Below are positions 34,748-46,592 of a stretch of 64,000 nt of DNA, piece after piece. The position numbers were made by a program, and so were the translations under genes. Source of the DNA: Aegilops tauschii subsp. strangulata (Eukaryota > Streptophyta > Magnoliopsida > Poales > Poaceae); contig NC_053037.3 in assembly GCF_002575655.3 (NCBI RefSeq), positions 324,163,294 through 324,227,293 of the forward strand, given 5' to 3'. The first letter of the stretch is position 1. Every line of letters begins with the position of its first letter. Under the pieces are notes generated by a model that saw nothing but the letters and a program-made list of their open reading frames with translations, was not told the origin of the DNA and did not search any database.

Positions 34748-37700
34748 TGTAACATCCCAAAATTCTAAATTTTGGAATGTTATAATAAATAGATAGATTT
34801 GATTCATTGTGTGATGTTGAGTGGAATTCGAAACCTTTTGAAAGTTAAATGAGATGGAATAAAAGGACTTTCCCAAACTTTCATTTGCCATTTTGATCTC
34901 CGTGAATTCAAATTCTTTTCAAATACAAAACTGTTGAGTGAAGATGATATGACTTCTTCCATTTAAATAAATGAAAAGGGTTTTTGAAAATATTTGAATT
35001 TCACTTGGAAATATTTCCAATTCAGAAACTTTAAGCAACTCAATGATTTTCACGAGAGAAGATAAAATGACTTCTTCAAAACATATGAAATATGAGTTGG
35101 AAGTTTAAAAGGATCAAATTTAAAGTCCTTTTGGAAATTATTTTCAATTTGGAGTTATTTGGATTTTATTCAAATTATTTTTCTCCAAAAATAAAATATA
35201 TTGAAAATAGGGTAAAATGATTCCCTACAGTAGAAAATTGGAGAGAAATAAATTTGAAATAATTTTGGTATTTTTAAAATGATTTTTCTTGGGTTTTATT
35301 GTAGCAGTAGCACTCTTTGCTTTATCTGAATTTTTATGGATTTTATTTGGCGTTAGAAAAATGTTCATCTTGTAGAAAATCTTTTTGTGAAAATTTTGAT
35401 ATATTATATGCCTAGTGTATTTTTAATTTATTATGGTTTATATTTTTTTCTGTCAAATTGTTTTGTTTTAAAAAAAACTCCTCGGACCGACTAGGCCGAA
35501 GCCCAGCCGGCCAAACAGCGCCGCCGTCTCCCTCCCGCGTGCCCGGGCCGGACTCCCCCGTGTCCGAGCCGCCGCCGCCGCTCGCCGTGGTCGCTCCGGC
35601 CTCCTCCTCCGCCCCCTTCCCCACGCCACCTCGGAGTCGCCCCGACCCCGCCTTTAAAAGGCCGAGGCCCCGGGCCCTCTCCTCCTCTCTCTCGCGCCGC
35701 ATCTTGAGCCGCCACCGCCCCCACACATCTAGCCGGAGCCGTCGCCGCCCTGCTCCGTCCCGTCGCCGTGGACCACCCTCGACGCCGCCATCCTCCTCGC
35801 CGCGACGCGCCGTCCCTCCCCGACCTCTCCGTTGCCCTCCTCGACCACCGGAGCCGCCGCCCCGGCCGAGACCGAAGCCGCCGCCGTCGTCCTCCCCGAC
35901 TCCGGCGATCGCCGTGGTAACCGCCGCCTCCCGTCCGTTGGATCTGGATCCAACGATCCAGATCGCGTCTTTGTTTTTTTCCTTCCCAAACGTTCTTTTT
36001 GCGAGCGTTCATTAGCTAGGGTTCGGCAGCGAACGGATTCGTTCGTTAGCATTCTGTAACGAACATTCCGTATTTAGTTTTTTTCTTTTTCTGTTAGTTT
36101 TAGTCAGGGACTTATTTGTAGATGTATTATTTACAGTTTAGCCTCTGATCTTCAAACCTCCACAACTTTTTACTCGTTTGTCCAAATCCAACGAAACTAA
36201 CGCCCACTTCTTCGTTATGATCTCCTCTATCCAGTAATCCAACTCAAATATGTTTTTGAAAGTTTAAAATTTGAATTAGACCAGATTTGAATTCAAACTT
36301 TGTTTGATCATAACTTGAGTTTCGTAGCTCCGTTTGAGTTGATTCTTTTTGCCAATCGAAGCTCTTGACCTAAACTTTCTGATAAGGCCAAATTAATATA
36401 ATTTTGGTATTGTTAGAAATTGTTTTATGTTGCAAGAGTTATTTGCTTGGTTTTGATGTTTTCCGAATCGTCTTCTTCGTTCTTTCTGATCCTTTGAGTG
36501 ATTGCTTATGTGTGGTTACTATTGCTTGCTTACGATAGATTGACCGGAGTGTGACGAGTAGATCTATCAAGAGTGTTGAGTGCGAATAATCTTCATCAAC
36601 ATTGCAGGCAAGTTCACACTTTGATCATATTCGTTTCATACCCAGTTTTTATGCATTAGTTTCACCCTCAAACATTGCATGGTTAGGATTTGATAACATG
36701 TGGGTATTGGGAAGTAGTTGACGAGGTAGAACCTATTGTCCTTTATATCAAACCCCTGGGAGTTACTACGTTATGCTTATACTGCTATACTACGCTCGTA
36801 GACGTGGATTCGGGATTGAGTGTATCCATGACAGACGTGAGATTATTACTTAATGGTTCAACTTAAGGTGGCTACTTTAATACACATCTGGGTGGATTAG
36901 TTGCGGGCACCTGGAGAATCCAGTGTTGTCCTAGGATATCTCGGAGGACCCGTGTGATCATCCTACGGTTCGCCACCCAGGCTCAAAGGGATCATAAGAT
37001 TATTCATGCTAGAAACTTCCGTGTGCAGCCACAAGCCATTATGGGCTCTGGCATAGTTGAGTATGTTGCATGAGCTCTCAAAGAGGTGGACTAGCAGATG
37101 TAGGGGGATTGTAGGTGTACCGGTCCGCCCGGAGTAGAGAGTAAATGCTCCTGAAAGACTGTGTCTCGGTCATCCGTTTCTCAAACACCATGTAGTGCGA
37201 GAAATCCAACGGAGGAGATCGAGTCTTGTGGGGAAAAGTGGGCAAACCTCTGCAGAGTGTACAAACTAATCATGATTAGCCGTGTCCCCGGTTATGGACA
37301 TCCTGAGTATCTGGTTCTTGGATTATCGTGTTGATCTCAACACTTTATTTAATTAACTTGATTGGGTTAATGATTATTATTTTGGGATTGAGTTGGAGGA
37401 ACCTTCTCAATATTTATCAACCAACTTTGTAGTTAAATAAAATATATTCCTTTGCAGTAGGGAAAAATTGGCTTTTCGCAAAACATTTATAACCATAGAG
37501 CTTTCCACCAGCCAAATACGCATGTAGTGATAGCTATTATTCATCATTATTCTATGGTGTGAATTTGCCAGTACATTCAATGTACTGACCCTTTGTGGCT
37601 GCAATGTCTCATGTTGCAGGATTGTTACGACGAGTAAGTGATACGTTAGGGTTACGATTTCTACACTCAACTTTGCCGTTGGTGTTGATGGGAATCCACA

Positions 37701-37865
37701 ACCTTGTTTACTTCCGCTATATGGATTGAGGTAATAGTATTTACGTTACTTTATACATGTGATTTACCTCTGTTATAAATCCTCGAGTACTATGTGTGTC
37801 AGCATACCGATCCAGGGATGACACTTAAGCACAGAGACTTGACCGTCTGAGGTCGGGTCGCTACA
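34748..37865 (+). mobile_element. Solo LTR of a Del/Tekay-like chromovirus, 3.1 kb
   Basis: Starts TGTAACATCCCAAAATTC and ends GGTCGGGTCGCTACA, flanked by TGATG (34743-34747 and 37866-37870). LTRs of about 3 kb with TGTAAC...TTACA/CTACA ends are typical of plant Del/Tekay Gypsy elements; this is by end pattern only. Orientation on the plus strand follows from the promoter-like block at 35640. The GC-rich stretch 35480-35960 mimics a gene promoter and leader. Confidence 0.85.
35652..35661 (+). promoter_or_regulatory. TATA-like box in the Del-type LTR
   Basis: CCTTTAAAAGGCC lies inside a GC-rich block and is followed by a pyrimidine-rich leader, as expected for an LTR promoter. Confidence 0.4.
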
Positions 37866-38589
37866 TGATGCGAAATTTGGTAAAAGTGGGATTGAAGAAG
37901 TCAAAACTTTAGATATCAATAAACCCACTATCTTGGATTTCAAGGAATTTAATTATGATAATTGCTCTTTAATAGATTGTATTTCCTTGTTGCAATCCGT
38001 GCTAAGTTCTCCTCATGCTTATAGTCAAAATAAAGCTTTTACTAAACATATCGTTGATGCTTTGATGAAATCTTATGAAGAAAAACTTGAGTTGGAAGTT
38101 TCTATCCCTAGAAAACTTTATGATGAGTGGGAACCTACTATTAAAATTAAAATTAAAGATCATGAATGCTATGCTTTGTGTGATTTGGGTGCTAGTGTTT
38201 CCACGATCCCAAAAACTTTGTGTGATTTGCTAGGATTCCATGAATTTGATGATTGTTCTTTGAACTTGCACCTTGCGGATTCCACCATTAAGAAACCTAT
38301 GGGAAGAATTAATGATGTTCTTTATTGTTGCAAATAGGAACTATGTGCCCGTAAATTTCATTGTTCTTGATATAGATTGCAATCCTTCATGTCCTATTAT
38401 TCTTGGTAGACCTTTCCTTAGAACGATTGGTGCAATTATTGATATGAAGTAAGGGAATATTAGATTCCAATTTCCGTTAAGGAAAGGCATGGAACACTTC
38501 CCTAGAAAGAAAATAAAATTACCTTATGAATCCATTATGAGAGCCACTTATGTATTGCCTACCAAAGATGGCAATACCTAGATCTATCC

Positions 38590-41400
38590 TTGCTTTTATG
38601 CCTAGCTAGGGGCGTTAAACGATAGCGCTTGTTGGGAGGCAACCCAATTTAATTTTAGTTTTTTTGCTTTTTGCTTCTGTTTAGGAATAAATATTTGATC
38701 TAGCCTCTGGCTAGATTTGTTTTTATGTTTTAATTAGTGTTTGTGCCAAGTTAAACCTATAGGATCTTCTTGGATGATAGTTATTTGATCTTGCTGAAAA
38801 TTCCAGAAACTTTCTGTTCACGGAAACAATTGTTAAAAATCACCAGAACGATAAAATACTGATTCAAATTGCAGTAGATCAATAAACAAATTGTCTAGGT
38901 CGTCCTATTTTGGTAGATTTTTTTGAGTTCCAGAAGTTTGCGTTAGTTACAGATTACTACAGACTGTTCTCTTTTTGACAGATTCTGTTTTTGTGTGTTG
39001 TTTACTTATTTTGATGAATCTATGGCTAGTAAAAGAGTTTATATACCATAAAGAAGTTGGAATACAGTAGGTTTAACACCAATATAAATAAATAATGAGT
39101 TCAATACAGTACCTTGAAGTGGTGTTTTGTTTTCTTTCGCTAACGGAGCTTACGAGATTTTCTGTTGAGTTTTGTGTTGTGAAGTTTTTAAGTTTTGGGT
39201 AAAAGATTTGATGGATTATGGAACAAGGAGTGGCAAGAGCCTAAGCTTGGGGATGCCCATGGCACCCCAATATAATCTAAGGACACCAAAAAGCCAAAGC
39301 TTGGGGATGCCCCGGAAGGCATCCCCTCTTTCGTCTTCGTCCATCGGTAACTTTACTTGGAGCTATATTTTTATTCACCACATGATATGTGTTTTGCTTG
39401 GAGCGTCGTGTATAATTTGAGTCTTTGCTTTTTAGTTTACCACAATCATCCTTGCTGTACACACCTTTTGAGAGATACACACATGATTCGGAATTTATTA
39501 GAATACTCGATGTGGTTCACTTATATCTATTGAGCTATATAGTTTTTGCTCTAGTGCTTCACTTATATCTTTTAGAGAATGGTGGTGGATTTGTTTTATA
39601 GAAACTATTGTTCTCTCATGCTTCACTTATATTATTTTGAGAGTCCTACAAAACAGCATGGTAATTTACTTTAATTATGATAGGAATCCAAGATTAGTAA
39701 AAAAAATCTTATGAGTGTGTTGAATACTATGAGAAGTTTGATGCTTGATAATTGTTTTGAGATATGAAGATGGTGATATTAGAGTCATGCTAGTTGAGTA
39801 GTTGTGAATTTGAGAAATACTTGTGTTAAAGTTTGTGATTCCCATAGCATGCACGTATGGTGAACCGTTATGTGATGAAGTCGGAGCATGATTTATTTAT
39901 TGATTGTCTTCCTTATGAGTGGCGGTCGGGGACGAGCGATGTTCTTTTCCTACCAATATATCCCCCTAGGAGCATGCGCGTAATACTTTGCTTTGATAAC
40001 TTGTAGATTTTTGCAACAAGTATATGAATTCTTTATGACTAATGTTGAGTCCATGGATTATACGCACTCTCATCCTTCCACCATTGCTAGCCTCTCTAAT
40101 ACCGCGCACTTTTTGCCGGTATCATACACCCACCATATACCTTCCTCAAAACAGCCACCATACCTACCTATCATGGCATTTCCATAGCCATTCCGAGATA
40201 TATTGCCATGCAACTTACCACCGTTTTCGTTTACTATGACACGCTTCATCATTGTCATATTGCTTTGCATGATCATGTAGTTGACATCGTATTTGTGGCA
40301 AAGCCACCGTTCATAATTCTTTCATACATGTCACTCTTGATTCATTGCATATCCCGGTACACCGCCGGAGGCATCCACATAGAGTCATATTTTGTTCTAA
40401 GTTTTGAGTAGTAATTCTTGAGTTGTAAAAAGTGTGATGATCATTATTATTAGAGCATTGTCCCAAGTGAGGAAAGGATGATGGAGACTATGATTCGAAC
40501 ACAAGTCGGGATGAGACTCCGGACGAAAAATAGTAAAAAAAGAAGAAAAAAAGAAAAAAAAGAGGCCATAAAAAAGAGAAAAGGCCCAAATAAAAAAATG
40601 AGAGAAAAAGAGAGAAGGGACAATGTTACTATCCTTTTACCACACTTGTGTTTCAAAAGTAGCACCATGATCTTCATGATAGAGAGTCTCCTATGTTATC
40701 ACTTTCATATACTAGTGGGAATTTTACATTATAGAACTTGGCTAATATATTCCAATGATGCGCTACCTCAAAATGCCCTAGGTCTTCGTGAGCAAGTGAG
40801 TTGGATGCACACCCTCTTAGTTTCTTTTGTTGAGCTTTCATATACTTATAGCTCTAGTGCATCCGTTGCATGGCAATCCCTACTCACTCACATTGATATC
40901 TATTAATGGGCATCTCCATAGCCCGTTGATACGCCTAGTTGATGTGAGACTATCTTCTCCTTTTTTGTCTTCTCCACAACCACCATTCTATTCCACATAT
41001 AGTGCTATGTCCATGGCTCACGCTTATGTATTGCGTGAAGATTGAAAAGTTTGAGAACACCAAAAGTATGAAACAATTGCTTGGCTTGTCATCGGGGTTG
41101 TGCATGATTAAATACTTTGTGTGATGAAGATAGAGCATAGCCAGACTATATGATTTTGCAGGGATAACTTTCTTTGGCCATGTTATTTTGAGAAGACATA
41201 ATTGCTTAGTTAGTATGCTTGAAGTATTATTATTTTAATGTCAATATTAGACTTTTATCTTGAATCATTCGGATCTGAACATTCATACCACAATTAAGAG
41301 AATTACATTGAAAATTATGCCAAGTAGCTTTCCACATCAAAAAATCTGTTTTTATCATTTACCTACTCGAGGACGAGCAGGAATTAAGCTTGGGGATGCT
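38590..41400 (+). other. Non-coding 3' domain of element H
   Basis: Begins with the GGGGCGTTAAACGATAGCGC / TTGGGAGGCAACCCAA block, continues with paired AAGCTTGGGGATGCC segments (39240-39310), an A-rich run at 40530-40620 and ends in CTCGAGGACGAGCAGGAATTAAGCTTGGGGATGCT just before the 3' LTR (probable polypurine region). No gene supported. Matches element G's 3' domain in reverse. Confidence 0.85.
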
Positions 41401-42988
41401 TGATACGTCTCCAACGTATCTATAATTTTTTATTGTTCCATGCTATATTATATTCTGTTTTGGATGTTTAATGGGCTTTATTATACACTTTTATGTTATT
41501 TTTGGGACTAACCTATTAACCGGAGGCCCAGCCCGAATTGCTGTTTTTTGCCTATTTCAGTGTTTCGCAGAAAAAGAATATCAAACAGAGTCCAAACAGA
41601 ATGAAACCTTCGGGAACATGATTTTCGGAACAAACGTGATCAAAGGACTTGGAGTCTACGTAAAGAAATCAACGAGGAAAGCACGAGGCAGGGGCGCGCG
41701 CCTACCCTTCCCCCCAGGCGCGCCCTCCACCCTCGTGGGGCCCACGTTGCTCCACCGACGTACTTCTTCCTCCTATATATACCCATGTACCCTGGAAACA
41801 TCAGAGATGGAGCCAAAACCCTATTTCCACCGCCGCAACCTTCTGTACCCCTGAGATCCCATCTTGGGGCCTTTTCCGACGCTCCGCCGGAGGGGACATT
41901 GATCACGGAGGGCTTCTACATCAACACCATAGCCTCTCCGATGATGTGGGAGTAGTTTACCTCAGACCTTCGGGTCCATAGTTATTAGCTAGATGGCTTC
42001 TTCTCTCTCTTTGGATCTCAATACAAAGTTCTCCTCGATTCTCTTGGAGATCTATTCGATGTAATCTTCTTTTGCGGTGTGTTTGTCGAGATCCGATGAA
42101 TTGTGGGTTTATGATCAAGTTTATCTATGAACAATATTTGTGTCTCCTCTGAATTCTTTTATGTATGATTGGTTATCTTTGCAAGTCTCTTCGAATTATC
42201 AGTTTGGTTTGGCCTACTAGATTGATCTTTCTTGCAATGGGAGAAGTGCTTAGCTTTGGGTTCAATCTTGCGGTGCTCGATCCCAGTGACAGAAAGGGAA
42301 ACAGCACGTATTGTATTGTTGCCATCGAGGATAAAAAGATGGGGTTTATATCATATTGCATGAGTTTATCCCTCTACATCATGTCATCTTGCTTAAAGTG
42401 TTACTCCGTTCTTATGAACTTAATACTCTAGATGCATGCTGGATAGCAGTCGATGTGTGGAGTAATAGTAGTAGATGCAGGCAGGAGTCGGTCTACTTGT
42501 CACAGACGTGATGCCTATATACATGATCATACCTAGATATTCTCATAACTATGCTCAATTCTATCAATTGCTCGACAGTAATTTGTTCACCCACCGTAAT
42601 ACTTATGCTCTTGAGAGAAGCCACTAGTGAAACCTATGGCCCCCGGGTTTATTTTCCCTCATATTAATCTTCCAACACTTAGCTATATCTATTGCCGTTT
42701 ATTTTACTTTGCATCTTTATTTCTCTTTATCATAAAAATACCAAAAAATATTATCTTATCATATCTATCAGATCTCACTCTCGTAAGTGAACGTGAAGGG
42801 ATTGACAACCCCTTTATCGCGTTGGTTGCGAGGTTCTTATTTGTTTGTGTAGGTGCGTGGGACTCGAGCGTGATCTCCTACTGGATTGATACCTTGGTTT
42901 TCAAAAACTGAGGGTAATACTTACGCTACTTTACTGCATCACCGTTTCCTCTTCAAGGGAAAACCAACGCAGTGCTCAAGAGGTAGCA
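41401..42988 (+). repeat. 3' LTR of element H
   Basis: Same start and end as the 5' LTR, with scattered substitutions and short indels; followed by the target duplication GTATC. Confidence 0.93.
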
Positions 42989-42993
42989 GTATC

Positions 42994-43223
42994 GCACACG
43001 TAACTCTAATCTGTTTCGTGCTTGATGTCTCCGACATCGCTCGCACAGTTCGTCTTATTTGCCACCTATCACTGTGCCGGCCTCTGCTCGCGTCCCTCGC
43101 CAAGCTCTGCTCACTGTTAGGCGCCGCAACACGTTGTGCTCATCGTTAGGCGCCGTAGCGCGCTCTGCTCGCGTCCGTCGGCGACCTCGGCTTGTGGACA
43201 GCTTTTCCTTGCGCGTTGAACTG

Positions 43224-43263
<40 letters not shown>

Positions 43264-43558
43264 TTGCTCGCTGTTGAGGCGACCGCGGAGCGCTCTGCCA
43301 GCGGTTGGGCGTGCGCACGATCATGTCGGGGGCCCCATATGCATGTGGTTGCGCCGCGCGTGTTGCGACGCGATGCAGTTACGTGCGGCACGATGGAGTT
43401 ACGCGCTGCAAATTAGAACTGCCATCAGGGCCTGCCGATATTCCTGGCCGTCCGGCTTCCCCTTTAATTCCCACAGCCATTATAAGCTTAGTCTCTTCAA
43501 CCTTTCGATCGTGCCCCACAACATAACAAGCACACCAACGACGATACAGAGAGAGGGG
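42994..43558 (+). promoter_or_regulatory. Upstream region of the exonuclease-like gene
   Basis: GC-rich with repeated TTAGGCGCCG and GCGCTCTGCTCGCGTCC segments (43080-43180), a TA microsatellite at 43224-43261 and a pyrimidine/AC-rich leader just before the ATG. The retrotransposon 0.57 kb upstream may have separated distal promoter elements. Confidence 0.45.
43224..43261. repeat. (TA)n microsatellite
   Basis: About 18 TA units. Length is probably polymorphic. Confidence 0.9.
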
Positions 43559-44251
43559 ATGTCCAGCGGTGCTCCAATGGAGTTCGGCGAGCATAGAGTG
43601 GAGGCCCATGCGAGGGAGACGGATCTCTCGGTGGTGTACACCATCGACCCGACCGTGGTGGACGTCTACATCAACAGTGTTGAGCAGTTGCTTGCTCGAG
43701 ACAAGTACAAGGTGGTCGGCATCGACCTCCAATACACCGCCGGTCGTCCCAGCATAGATCAGAAAGTTGCCGTCGCCAAGTTGTGCGTGCGCCATCATGT
43801 CCTTATCTACCACTATTGCATGGCCACAGAGCCTTGCGACCGTTTCAACAGGTTTGTCAACAACACCGACTACAAGTTCGCCATGGTGGAAACCAAAGAC
43901 GATGTAAATGCGCTCAGTGTTACGGGCTTGGCCTGCAAGAACCTTGTCGAAATCTGTGACCACTACAGGGTCTGGGGTAGCACGAAGAAGAACTCCCTGG
44001 TCGAACTCGCCTCGGCCATCATCGACCCCTACTATGAAAAGATGAAGCAGGATGCCCAGAGAACAAGTCCCCTATCTTGGCACATGGCCTGGATGCGGCA
44101 ACTGGATGAACCTCACCTCAGGTTCGCGTCCAAGAGCGTGTACACACGCTACGAGATGCACATGCGGATTGTTGACATGAGGAAGTGCCTCGTTACACAA
44201 ATCGACGAGCCCGGATCGAGCCACAAGCAGAGCAAGCGTCACAAGAAGTAG
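43559..44251 (+). CDS. 3'-5' exonuclease-like protein (RNase D/WRN-type fold), cargo of CACTA B
   Basis: Single-exon ORF of 230 codons, no stop or frameshift. The start at 43559 was chosen because the frame upstream is GC-rich leader and the ATG follows an AC-rich untranslated-like stretch. Residues about 48-75 (YKVVGIDLQYTAGRP...KVAVAKLCVRHHVLIYHY) match the exonuclease I motif and following strand of DEDD 3'-5' exonucleases (PF01612), except that the usual Asp-x-Glu is Asp-Leu-Gln. Near the C-terminal part, FASKSVYTRYEMHMRI is in the place of the YA..DA....Y motif, with Ser for the catalytic Asp. The protein therefore probably keeps the fold but not nuclease activity. The C-terminal tail is Lys/Arg-rich (possible nuclear signal). 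It lies beside the right end of B. Confidence 0.75.
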   Translation: MSSGAPMEFGEHRVEAHARETDLSVVYTIDPTVVDVYINSVEQLLARDKYKVVGIDLQYTAGRPSIDQKVAVAKLCVRHHVLIYHYCMATEPCDRFNRFVNNTDYKFAMVETKDDVNALSVTGLACKNLVEICDHYRVWGSTKKNSLVELASAIIDPYYEKMKQDAQRTSPLSWHMAWMRQLDEPHLRFASKSVYTRYEMHMRIVDMRKCLVTQIDEPGSSHKQSKRHKK

Positions 44252-45013
44252 ATGATGGTCAGATGGTCGTTTATGCTAGTTAATCATGCATGTAATATAT
44301 AGTTTACTTTATTGGTGTGTGGAAATGTCATGTGTGTAATAGCCACCTATGTAATTATGCATGTAATAGTTTACTTTGGTGTGTGCAAATGCCATGGTTG
44401 TAGTAGCCACCTATGTAAGTGGATGTTTAATTTGGTTATGCAAGCATGTCCTTATAAGTGTGTGTATATATATATATGTTGTTGTTCTATATGCAATCCC
44501 ATCGCACAACACACACATCTTATTAGCGGCAACCATATGTGTTATTATCGGTCTTCACACACATTTTTGATTACAGACCTGTTTGCCGCGTATCACACAC
44601 ATCTTGTTAAGTTGAACCGTTTCTGTTCTCATGTCTCAACGCAAACATTTCATCCGAGTGAACCGCATGCCGTATATCGCACACACCTTGATCTGGCTGG
44701 CCGTTTCTTTTGTGTTGCCTAATCACAAACAGTTCATCCGAGTAAACTGTATGCTATATATCGCACACACCTCCATCTGACTGCCCGTTTCTTTTGTTCC
44801 TCCTCACCGCAAACAGTTAATTGAACTGAACCGTATGCCCTGCATTGCACACGCAACTAAAATCTGAACCGTGTTTGATGGCTCCGCCATCGCAAACATT
44901 TTGCACCTTTTTTGACGGTTTTTTACACCACCGTTTGCGATTATGGCATCGCACACAGTTTCGTCGAAGGGTCTCTGATCGTAGTGTCGTGTTAGCAGCA
45001 TCCTGCTGTAGTG
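44252..45013. repeat. 3' flank and right-type subterminal repeats of CACTA B
   Basis: 44280-44480 is AT-rich 3' flank with a duplicated segment (GTAATAGTTTACTTTGGTGTG-like). From 44490 repeated units contain ATCGCACACACCTT...CCGTTTCTTTTGT...CACAAACAGTTCATCCGAGTAAACTGTATGC, the reverse of the 84-bp units of E. The end segment GGGTCTCTGATCGTAGTGTC is shared, inverted, with E's left end. Confidence 0.8.
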
Positions 45014-45016
45014 TCT

Positions 45017-45450
45017 GGCCAATCAGAACGCACGACTCAGATCGCGCGTGCAGCAAAGGGGGGCATCGGCCACGGTTAGGTAGGCACACGGCTTTCGTGT
45101 GTGAACTGTGTGCTATTTGAAAACATTTTTTGGGAAGGGGCTATTTGAAAACATTTACATGTGCCGTGGAAAGGGATGAGGATCGCCATTCGATCAAGGA
45201 GAATCCAATGGTGCAGACGTACGATCTGTGGGGTTTGGGTTCTGGCCAATCAGAACGCACGACTCAGATCGCGCGCATGGCAGAGGGGGGCATCGGCCAC
45301 GGTTTAGTGGACACACGGCTTTCGTGAGTGAACCGTGTGCTCTTTGAAAACATTTACATTACCTAACATCATATTTTTGTTTGAATGAAAACATGAGTTC
45401 ATCATTTTGCCTCCAATTTTTTCCATGGTAAGAAATCACGTGTATAGTGG
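45017..45450 (+). repeat. CACTA C internal repeat units after element B
   Basis: Right half of the unit split by B (GGCCAATCAGAACGCACGAC...), then a second partial unit with the same module (45170-45350) and the start of a third (45380-45450), which is cut by the MITE cluster. The module has GGATGAGGAT, a CCAAT box and ends in CACACGGCTTTCGTG...ACCGTGTGC. Confidence 0.8.
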
Positions 45451-46340
45451 AGAGTGTCATATACTAGTATCATCCATATAATACTAGTGTATGATACTAC
45501 CTTTAATTAATTATAGCGCATAATATAATACATAGAGTATAGTATCATAGATCATATTTGTTGCCATGCATGACACAAATTAGCATCGCATTTAACATGA
45601 TACGATATCTACCTACTCCCTCCTTTCCTGTTTATAGGGCTTATCTCAAAATCTTAGTTTTTCCATTTTATAAGGCTCAATTTGGTTCTTCCCCATCACA
45701 AGTTCAGATTCCAAGGTGCATTAAATCATTACATGCAAGTATTAAGAGAAAATTGACCAATGCATGTACTTTATGCATGCATGCATTGCAATTAATACAT
45801 TGGTAAACATAATTTTTTGAGGAAAACAAGAGCATTAATTGGGTGCTTTTGCAAATTACAAAAAGTATTCGACCACTCACCATCTACCTTGGTTGGTGAG
45901 ATTTCTGAATTGAGCCTTATAAACCGAAAATGAGGGAGTATATGTTACTCTAACCCTCTCTATATATATTTAATACTTTGCCACATCAGCATACTTGCTA
46001 TTTCCGAGTGCATGACATCGTCGGCTATGATACCACCACTATGGGCAGCCTTATATAGTGGGGAGTATCATATACTATATATACTATGATGCATATGATA
46101 CTAGTGTATTATACTACGTACGTACCTTCATAGTGCATATATAGTATCATAGAGTAGTATATATCATAGATGACCATATTTATGGCCATGCATGACACAA
46201 AGTAGTATAGCATTTATTATATATATATATATATGTTACGGTATCTACCTATGTTACTGCTTCTTTGCCACATCATCATATTTGCTATTCCCGAGTGCAT
46301 GATACCGGCTATGATACCCCCACTATGGCCACCCTAATAA
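45451..46340. mobile_element. MITE cluster with GATAC/TATCAT-rich Tourist-like copies
   Basis: At least two related short elements: one interrupted at 45614 by a Stowaway-like element, and one at about 46043-46333 with imperfect inverted ends (GGGCAGCC...GGCCACCC) and inner repeats GTATCATATAC/GATACCCCC. They contain CATGCATGACACAAAGTAGTA-type segments also found at 46490, 47020 and 57630. No coding capacity. Confidence 0.65.
45616..45938. mobile_element. Stowaway-like MITE, copy 1
   Basis: Inverted ends CTCCCTCCTTTCCTG and ...AAAATGAGGGAG, flanked by TA on both sides, 323 bases. The TA duplication and CTCCCTC end identify a Tc1/mariner-type MITE. Confidence 0.8.
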
Positions 46341-46590
46341 GGCTGGTCGTAATATGGGAGTATCAAGCGGTATGATGCATGCCAACTAGACTTTTTGGAT
46401 GATGTGGCACACAGTTAAATGAGGAAAGAGAGGGTGTGGTATTATATCATGATACCGTATCATATTAAATGTTGTACTACTTTGTGTCATGCATGGCAAT
46501 TAATAAGGCAACCTAAGATACTAACTTATGATACTATGCATGCGCGCATTACGGAGGTATTACCGATCATATACTAGTATCATGCATATA
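46341..46590. mobile_element. Tourist-like MITE fragment
   Basis: Starts GGCTGGTCGTAATATGGGAG and contains the reverse of the element at 46899-47176. Interrupted by the Stowaway-like copy 2 at 46593. Confidence 0.6.
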
Positions 46591-46592
46591 TA

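Larger units (their letters stand above)
34309..38580 (+). pseudogene. Gag-like and aspartic protease ORF of element H, interrupted
   Basis: From ATG 34309 (MIALPRFGDLHLKRLEKIES) a helical, coiled-coil gag-like segment runs to 34742. A 3.1-kb solo LTR with TGATG duplication follows. The same frame resumes at 37871 and contains a retropepsin-like motif CDLGASVSTIP (D-L-G in place of the usual D-S/T-G) and LADST around 38275. The frame ends at a TAG at 38334-38336, but the protease flap/C-terminal part (NYVPVNFIVLDID, IILGRPFL) continues in another frame to about 38580, with a TAA near 38451. It would form particles and mature them; this copy cannot. Confidence 0.85.
32444..42988 (+). mobile_element. 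Athila-like Gypsy retrotransposon H, complete ends, non-autonomous
   Basis: Two LTRs (32444-34026 and 41401-42988) with few differences by eye, TG...CA ends, and a perfect GTATC duplication (32439-32443, 42989-42993). The interior has a primer binding site, a gag-like ORF and an aspartic protease but no reverse transcriptase, RNase H or integrase, then a long non-coding 3' domain. A Del-type solo LTR is inserted in the gag-protease frame. Such elements depend on enzymes from relatives. The similar LTRs point to a fairly recent insertion. The group resembles wheat Sabrina/Fatima/WHAM-type elements, family not settled. Confidence 0.93.
22511..45013 (+). mobile_element. CACTA element B, non-autonomous gene carrier
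   Basis: Left end CATTAGTACAACGAGC (diverged CACTA), right end ...AGCATCCTGCTGTAGTG; flanked by TCT at 22508-22510 and 45014-45016, and the flanks join to a sequence found intact elsewhere in C. No transposase is present. From left: subterminal repeats, B3-like gene (minus), Ala-rich ORF (minus), nine-fold 503-bp array, small promoter-plus-ORF, an Athila-like insertion (32444-42988), exonuclease-like gene (plus), right subterminal repeats. Without the retrotransposon it is about 12 kb. The plan is the same as element E. Confidence 0.88.

Noticed and set aside
35412..36052. Overlapping ORFs of 100-185 codons rich in Arg, Pro and Ser
   Set aside because: GC-rich leader region of the Del-type solo LTR; composition alone keeps the frames open on both strands.
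43224..43261. TA repeat as TATA box of the exonuclease gene
   Set aside because: About 300 bases from the start codon and a simple microsatellite; possible but unsupported.
43274..43558. Extended N terminus of the exonuclease-like protein
   Set aside because: The in-frame upstream stretch opens with a non-ATG codon, is rich in Arg/Cys/Trp and looks like GC-rich leader; ATG at 43559 gives the family-like start.
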